A stretch of DNA of 6,992 nucleotides from assembly GCA_035464115.1 (NCBI GenBank), contig DATHSN010000418.1:1-6992 (forward strand), given 5' to 3'. This document shows, in pieces, positions 4,046-6,992 of this stretch. This DNA is from DATHSN01 sp035464115. GTDB taxonomy: Bacteria > Actinomycetota > Acidimicrobiia > Acidimicrobiales > SKKL01. How positions within the stretch are numbered: position 1 is the stretch's first letter; the number at the start of each line of letters is the position of its first letter. The notes beneath the pieces are model-generated. The model was not told the DNA's origin. It did no database searches and was given only the letters and a program-made list of their open reading frames with translations. Made by a program: the position numbers and the translations under genes.

Positions 4046-4903
4046 TCAGCCGACCCGGGGCGCGGCCGCGATGGCGTCGGCGAGCTGGCCCGGGAGGCGG
4101 GCGAGGCGCTCGTCGTGGTCGACCAGGCTGCACGACGCGCAGTAGCCGTGGTCGGGGTCGGCGTAGGCCATGCAGCAGGTGCGCCGCAGCGCCACCCGGA
4201 ACGGGCCGACCCGGTCGTCGTGGGCGTCGCGCACGTCGAGGGTGCGGGCCAGGTCGGGCCGCTCGGCGAGGAGCGCGTCGGCGTCGCCCCACGGGTCGGG
4301 GGCCTCGGGCACCCAGATGGCGCTGTTGACCGCGACCAGGGCCAGGTTGCCCCACAGGTGGCGGCGACCCATGCGGACGGCGGTGGCGAGGGCGTCGAGC
4401 AGGGGCCCGACGGCGGCGTCGTAGTCGACGTCGAGCAGCCGGGCCCGCAGCCGAGCGGGATCGTCGACCGCCTCGACACCTGCGCCGGCGCGCTCGGGCG
4501 ACGCCCAGCCCCGCGGCTCGGCCACCGCGAAGGTCGTCGGGGTGCCGTCGACGAAGCGCAGCCAGGTGCGGTCGGGCGACAGGTCGGGGACGTGGCGCTC
4601 GGCCATCCACGCCACCGTGGCCGGGAAGGCGAGCACCGACCCGAGGCGCTTGCCGAGCAGTGACGCCGCCGCCTTGGGGTCGGCGATGCCGTGGGCGGCC
4701 CCGTAGTCCGCGGCGGCGGCTCGGGCCCGATCGGGGTCGGCGAGGTCGGCGACGGCGACCCACCCGGCCCCGGAGCGGTCGGTGGGGTCCTCCCGGACGA
4801 GCTCGACGCCACGAGCCGCCCAGCGGACGCGCAGCCGACGGAGGACGTCGACCGCGTCGTGACCTCCACCGGAGCCCGGGCCGGGACGGCGATCGGCGCT
4901 CAC
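4046..4903 (-). CDS. FhuF-like ferric-siderophore reductase ([2Fe-2S])
   Basis: The 285-residue cytosolic protein ends with the FhuF signature CCMAYADPDHGYCASC: Cys243, Cys244, Cys255 and Cys258, spaced C-C-X10-C-X2-C. In FhuF of E. coli this holds a [2Fe-2S] cluster that reduces ferric iron bound to hydroxamate siderophores so it is released in the cytoplasm. Upstream are the alpha-helical VLAFPATVAWMAERHVPDLS region and the RHLWGNLALVAVNSA segment, both shared with the divergent paralog at 6015. The start is a GTG at 4903 whose GTGA overlaps the TGA of the substrate-binding gene, implying translational coupling in one operon. A very long frame continues upstream through the substrate-binding gene in this phase, but it is a shadow. 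The product probably works on iron delivered by its operon partner. Confidence 0.88.
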   Translation of the reverse strand: MSADRRPGPGSGGGHDAVDVLRRLRVRWAARGVELVREDPTDRSGAGWVAVADLADPDRARAAAADYGAAHGIADPKAAASLLGKRLGSVLAFPATVAWMAERHVPDLSPDRTWLRFVDGTPTTFAVAEPRGWASPERAGAGVEAVDDPARLRARLLDVDYDAAVGPLLDALATAVRMGRRHLWGNLALVAVNSAIWVPEAPDPWGDADALLAERPDLARTLDVRDAHDDRVGPFRVALRRTCCMAYADPDHGYCASCSLVDHDERLARLPGQLADAIAAAPRVG

Positions 4904-5961
4904 GACCGGTCGAGGATCCGCTCGACGTCGTCGAGGATGACCCGGGCGGCGAGGACGTTGCCGAAGAACCACGGGTCGGGCGCCACGTCGTACACCTCGC
5001 CGGCGAGCACGGCGGACAGCGACTCCCACAACGGGTTGTCGCGCAACGCCGCCAGCGACGCCTCGGCGTCGGTGCCGAACACCACGATGACCTCGCCGCC
5101 GAGCAGGTCGACGCGCTCGGGGCTCACCTCCACGAACGCCCGACCCTCGGGATCGCTGCGCTGCGGTTCGGGGCGGGCGACTCCGATCTCGTCGAGGATC
5201 GCCCCGCTGAAGCTGGTGCCGCCGGGCAGGTAGCGACAGCTCGGCCCGAAGCAGCGCACCACCGAGACCTCGGTGGCGAGGGCGTCGCCGAGGCGATCGG
5301 CGGTGGCGGCGACGTCGGCGTCCCACGCCGCGATCAGCTCGTCGGCGCGGTCCGCGACGCCGGCGGCGTCCGCCACCGCGACGAGCAGCTCCCGCCAGGG
5401 GCGGGCGGTGGACGAGTCGAGCGCCACCACGGGGGCGATGGCGTCGAGCACCCCCGGGTCGGGCAGCTGCTCGAGCCCCTTGGTGCCCACGAGCAGCAGG
5501 TCGGGACGGGCGGCGGCGACCGCCTCGAGGTCGAAGCTGTCGCGCACGCCGAGCTCGTCGACGTCCGCCGCCAGCTCGGCCAGGTAGGGCGGCACCGCCT
5601 CGCGGTCGGTGAGCCCGGGGACACCGACGACGGGGAGGTCGAGGGCCAGGGCGGCGTCGAGCAGGGCCACGTCGCCGACCACGATGCGCTCGGGTGACGC
5701 CGGGACCTCGACCTCGGTGCCCCGGTCGTCGGTGACGACCCGGGTGCCCGACTCGGCGGCGGCCGCGGTCGTCGTCGTGACCCCGTCGGCTTGGTCGCCG
5801 TCGGCCGGGTCGGCCCCGGTGTCGTCGTCGCCGGTCTCGGCGGCCGGGGCGGTGGTCGCGGTCGGGTCGCCATCGGCGGTCGGTTCGGCGTCGTCGCCGC
5901 ACCCGGCGAGGACCAGGACGGCGACGCCCAGGACGGGCGCGAGCAGCAGTGACCGGGGCAT
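4900..5961 (-). CDS. iron-siderophore ABC transporter substrate-binding lipoprotein
   Basis: The 353-residue protein has a lipoprotein signal (residues 1-20, lipobox LAGC, lipidated Cys21). A low-complexity Asp/Thr/Ala tether follows to about 72, then a FepB/FecB-type periplasmic-binding fold from VVTDDRGTEVEVPASPERIV onward. The N-lobe (VGDVALLDAALALDLPVVGV; AVAAARPDLLLVG), the linking helix around 200-228 and the C-lobe (SFSGAILDEIGVARP; ERVDLLGGEVIVVFG; NPLWESLSAV) are all recognisable, so it is intact. It should capture a ferri-siderophore outside the membrane; which one cannot be read. The transporter's permease and ATPase genes are not in the window. An unusual RCFGPSC (Cys237, Cys242) lies in the C-lobe. 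It begins at ATG 5961 with no ribosome site, consistent with a near-leaderless transcript from the promoter at 5972-6001, and is translationally coupled to the fhuF-like gene. Confidence 0.93.
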   Translation of the reverse strand: MPRSLLLAPVLGVAVLVLAGCGDDAEPTADGDPTATTAPAAETGDDDTGADPADGDQADGVTTTTAAAAESGTRVVTDDRGTEVEVPASPERIVVGDVALLDAALALDLPVVGVPGLTDREAVPPYLAELAADVDELGVRDSFDLEAVAAARPDLLLVGTKGLEQLPDPGVLDAIAPVVALDSSTARPWRELLVAVADAAGVADRADELIAAWDADVAATADRLGDALATEVSVVRCFGPSCRYLPGGTSFSGAILDEIGVARPEPQRSDPEGRAFVEVSPERVDLLGGEVIVVFGTDAEASLAALRDNPLWESLSAVLAGEVYDVAPDPWFFGNVLAARVILDDVERILDRS

Positions 5962-5969
5962 GATGGGTG

Positions 5970-5983
5970 TTAGGCAAGCCTCT
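5970..5983. promoter_or_regulatory. DtxR/IdeR-like iron box in the divergent promoter
   Basis: TTAGGCAAGCCTCT has a dyad TTAGGC-AA-GCCTnn, 12 of 14 positions of TTAGGCAAGCCTAA, the core seen in actinobacterial iron-repressor sites. The remainder of the 19-base consensus to its right is poorly matched. It lies in the 53-base gap between two divergent iron genes and overlaps the probable -10 of the minus-strand promoter, the right place for repression by Fe2+-loaded DtxR/IdeR of both. Confidence 0.65.
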
Positions 5984-6001
5984 CGTCATCGGTCGTGTCA
6001 A
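5972..6001 (-). promoter_or_regulatory. promoter of the substrate-binding/fhuF-like operon
   Basis: On the minus strand a perfect -35 TTGACA (6001-5996) is followed after 18 bases by TTGCCT (5977-5972), a modest -10 that lies in the iron box. Transcription would start around 5965, only a few bases before the ATG at 5961, in keeping with the lack of a ribosome site. The poor -10 is the weak point. Confidence 0.45.
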
Positions 6002-6014
6002 GCGAAGGAGCCCG

Positions 6015-6770
6015 GTGGCCCCCACTCCCCCGTCCCCCACCGCACGGCTCGCCGCCGACCGCGGCATCACCCTGGTCGAGGGTGAGCGCCAGGCGTGGCC
6101 CACCCTCGGACAGCTGATCGACGATCTCCCCCACCACCTCGCCGCCGTCGCCGCCCACCACCCCGGCTACGGGCCGGTCGAGCTGCGCTCGCTCGTGCAG
6201 CGGCGGGTGGCGACGTGGCTCGCCTACGCCGGCGCCCTGCCGTGGGTGATCGAGCGTCGCCTCCCGACCCTCGATCCCGGGTCGGTGCGGCTCCGGCTCG
6301 GCGCCACCGGGCTCCCCACGGCGGTGGCCGTGGACGATCCTGGCCTGACCGGCGCGACCGACGACCCTGCCGAGGTCGCGACTCGCGTCGTCGGTGGCCT
6401 GCTCGATCCGCTGGCGGTCGCGGCGGCCGACGGAGTCCGAGCCGGGGCGCGCCTGTGGGCCGGCAACACCGGCGCGGCCCTCGCCGCGGTGGCGGTCGTC
6501 GCCAACGGCGCGGTCCCGGTCGAGCGGGCGCTCGACGACGTGCGGGCGCTGCTGGGGGCGGCCGGGCTGCCCGCCGACACGGTCACGCTCGACGTGATGC
6601 GCCACCGCGGGGCCACGGCCGCCTACTACCGCCGGAAGGTGTGCTGCCTGCGCCTGCGGGCCGACGACGGCGTGTGCGACACGTGCAGCCTCCGCCCGGC
6701 GGACGAGCTCGAGGCGATGGTGCGCGAGGCCATCGATCGCCGCCTCGGCACTGCCGCACGGGAGCGGTGA
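6015..6770 (+). CDS. second FhuF-like ferric iron reductase paralog
   Basis: The 251-residue cytosolic protein shares layout and motifs with the minus-strand FhuF-like protein. TWLAYAGALPWVIERRLPTL aligns with its VLAFPATVAWMAERHVPDLS, and ARLWAGNTGAALAAVAVVAN with RHLWGNLALVAVNSA. The C-terminus reads CCLRLRADDGVCDTC: Cys210, Cys211, Cys221, Cys224, spaced C-C-X9-C-X2-C, one residue shorter than the usual FhuF X10 loop. I infer a [2Fe-2S] ferric-siderophore reductase, perhaps with altered redox potential or substrate. The start is the GTG at 6015, preceded by AAGGAG at 6005-6010 with a short 4-base spacer; an in-frame GTG at 5967 would begin before the iron box and has no ribosome site. It is transcribed divergently from the substrate-binding gene and shares the iron box. 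Confidence 0.82.
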   Translation: MAPTPPSPTARLAADRGITLVEGERQAWPTLGQLIDDLPHHLAAVAAHHPGYGPVELRSLVQRRVATWLAYAGALPWVIERRLPTLDPGSVRLRLGATGLPTAVAVDDPGLTGATDDPAEVATRVVGGLLDPLAVAAADGVRAGARLWAGNTGAALAAVAVVANGAVPVERALDDVRALLGAAGLPADTVTLDVMRHRGATAAYYRRKVCCLRLRADDGVCDTCSLRPADELEAMVREAIDRRLGTAARER

Positions 6771-6776
6771 GACACC

Positions 6777-6782
6777 TACGCT
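6777..6782 (+). promoter_or_regulatory. -10 element of a leaderless promoter for the DUF2461 gene
   Basis: TACGCT fits TAnnnT and ends 7 bases before the GTG at 6790; there is no ribosome site between. The whole promoter region must overlap the end of the upstream FhuF-like gene, which stops at 6770. No clear -35 is visible. Confidence 0.45.
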
Positions 6783-6789
6783 GCGCCGC

Positions 6790-6992
6790 GTGACCTTCGC
6801 CGGCATCCCGCCCGCCGCGCTGGATCTCTACGCCCGGCTCGAAGCCGACAACTCCCGCATGTTCTGGCAGGCGAACCGGGCCACGTTCGACGAGTCGGTC
6901 CGGGACCCGGTGGGCGCGCTCTGCGACGAGCTCGCCGAGTACGGACCGTTCCACCTGTTCCGACCCCACAACGACCTGCGGTTCGCCAAGGG
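6790..6992 (+). CDS. DUF2461 family protein, N-terminal part (runs off the window)
   Basis: The 67 complete codons visible begin VTFAGIPPAALDLYARLEAD and continue NSRMFWQANRATFDESVRDP, ending with FRPHNDLRFAK. DUF2461 proteins (about 210-230 residues, TIGR02453) share this N-terminus: F-x-G-I/F-P, a helix, N-x-R-x-W/F-F-x-x-N-x-x-x-F/Y, then R-P-x-x-D-x-R-F. The function of the family is unknown. The GTG at 6790 is chosen because the family's first motif follows it at once and a -10-like TACGCT lies 7 bases before. It follows the second FhuF-like gene by 19 bases on the same strand, but its own promoter suggests it is not strictly part of that unit. Confidence 0.85.
   Translation, partial: MTFAGIPPAALDLYARLEADNSRMFWQANRATFDESVRDPVGALCDELAEYGPFHLFRPHNDLRFAK

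Noticed and set aside
5967..6014. In-frame GTG at 5967 as start of the second FhuF-like gene
   Set aside because: It would translate through the iron box and promoter region and has no ribosome site; AAGGAG precedes the GTG at 6015.
4046..6103. 685-residue minus-strand frame that would join the FhuF-like protein to a long N-terminal extension
   Set aside because: Above 4903 it is an Arg-rich shadow of the substrate-binding gene. The real FhuF-like start is the GTG at 4903, overlapping that gene's stop.

Overview
The window is very GC-rich with GC-rich third codon positions, GTG starts, actinobacterial TAnnnT-type -10 elements placed 6-7 bases before start codons, and a GntZ-type short 6-phosphogluconate dehydrogenase. 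This suggests a high-GC actinomycete. The combination looks to me like class Acidimicrobiia, but that is an impression from style, not a proven placement. No tRNA, rRNA, CRISPR array or transposase gene was seen. No gene-free stretch is longer than about 165 bases.

Left half (1-3465, all on +): the tail of an unidentified gene; a two-domain VOC (glyoxalase-fold) protein; a long, nearly perfect hairpin; NAD-type 6-phosphogluconate dehydrogenase (gnd); a two-ACT-domain GcvR-like protein whose start looks leaderless; an 11-bp tandem repeat that is also a 40-bp palindrome; and a small lipoprotein resembling I78 peptidase inhibitors, with a plausible ECF-sigma promoter and a structured leader.

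Right half (3407-6770): an iron locus. On the minus strand, reading right to left, are a siderophore-type ABC substrate-binding lipoprotein, an FhuF-like [2Fe-2S] ferric reductase overlapping it by GTGA, and after 90 bases a FeoA protein whose C-terminal part looks like a remnant of the FeoB GTPase domain. On the plus strand, 53 bases from the substrate-binding gene, a second FhuF-like paralog diverges. The 53-base gap holds a DtxR/IdeR-like iron box overlapping the probable minus-strand promoter. A weaker box overlaps the Shine-Dalgarno of feoA. The simplest reading is that a ferri-siderophore is captured outside the cell, imported by a permease and ATPase encoded elsewhere, and the iron is released in the cytoplasm by one or both FhuF-like reductases, all repressed when iron is sufficient.

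The window ends inside a DUF2461 gene, again with a leaderless-type start. The points most worth following are the two non-identical FhuF paralogs, the FeoA-FeoB remnant whose reading frame runs through a probable terminator into the convergent neighbour, and the two striking intergenic inverted repeats.
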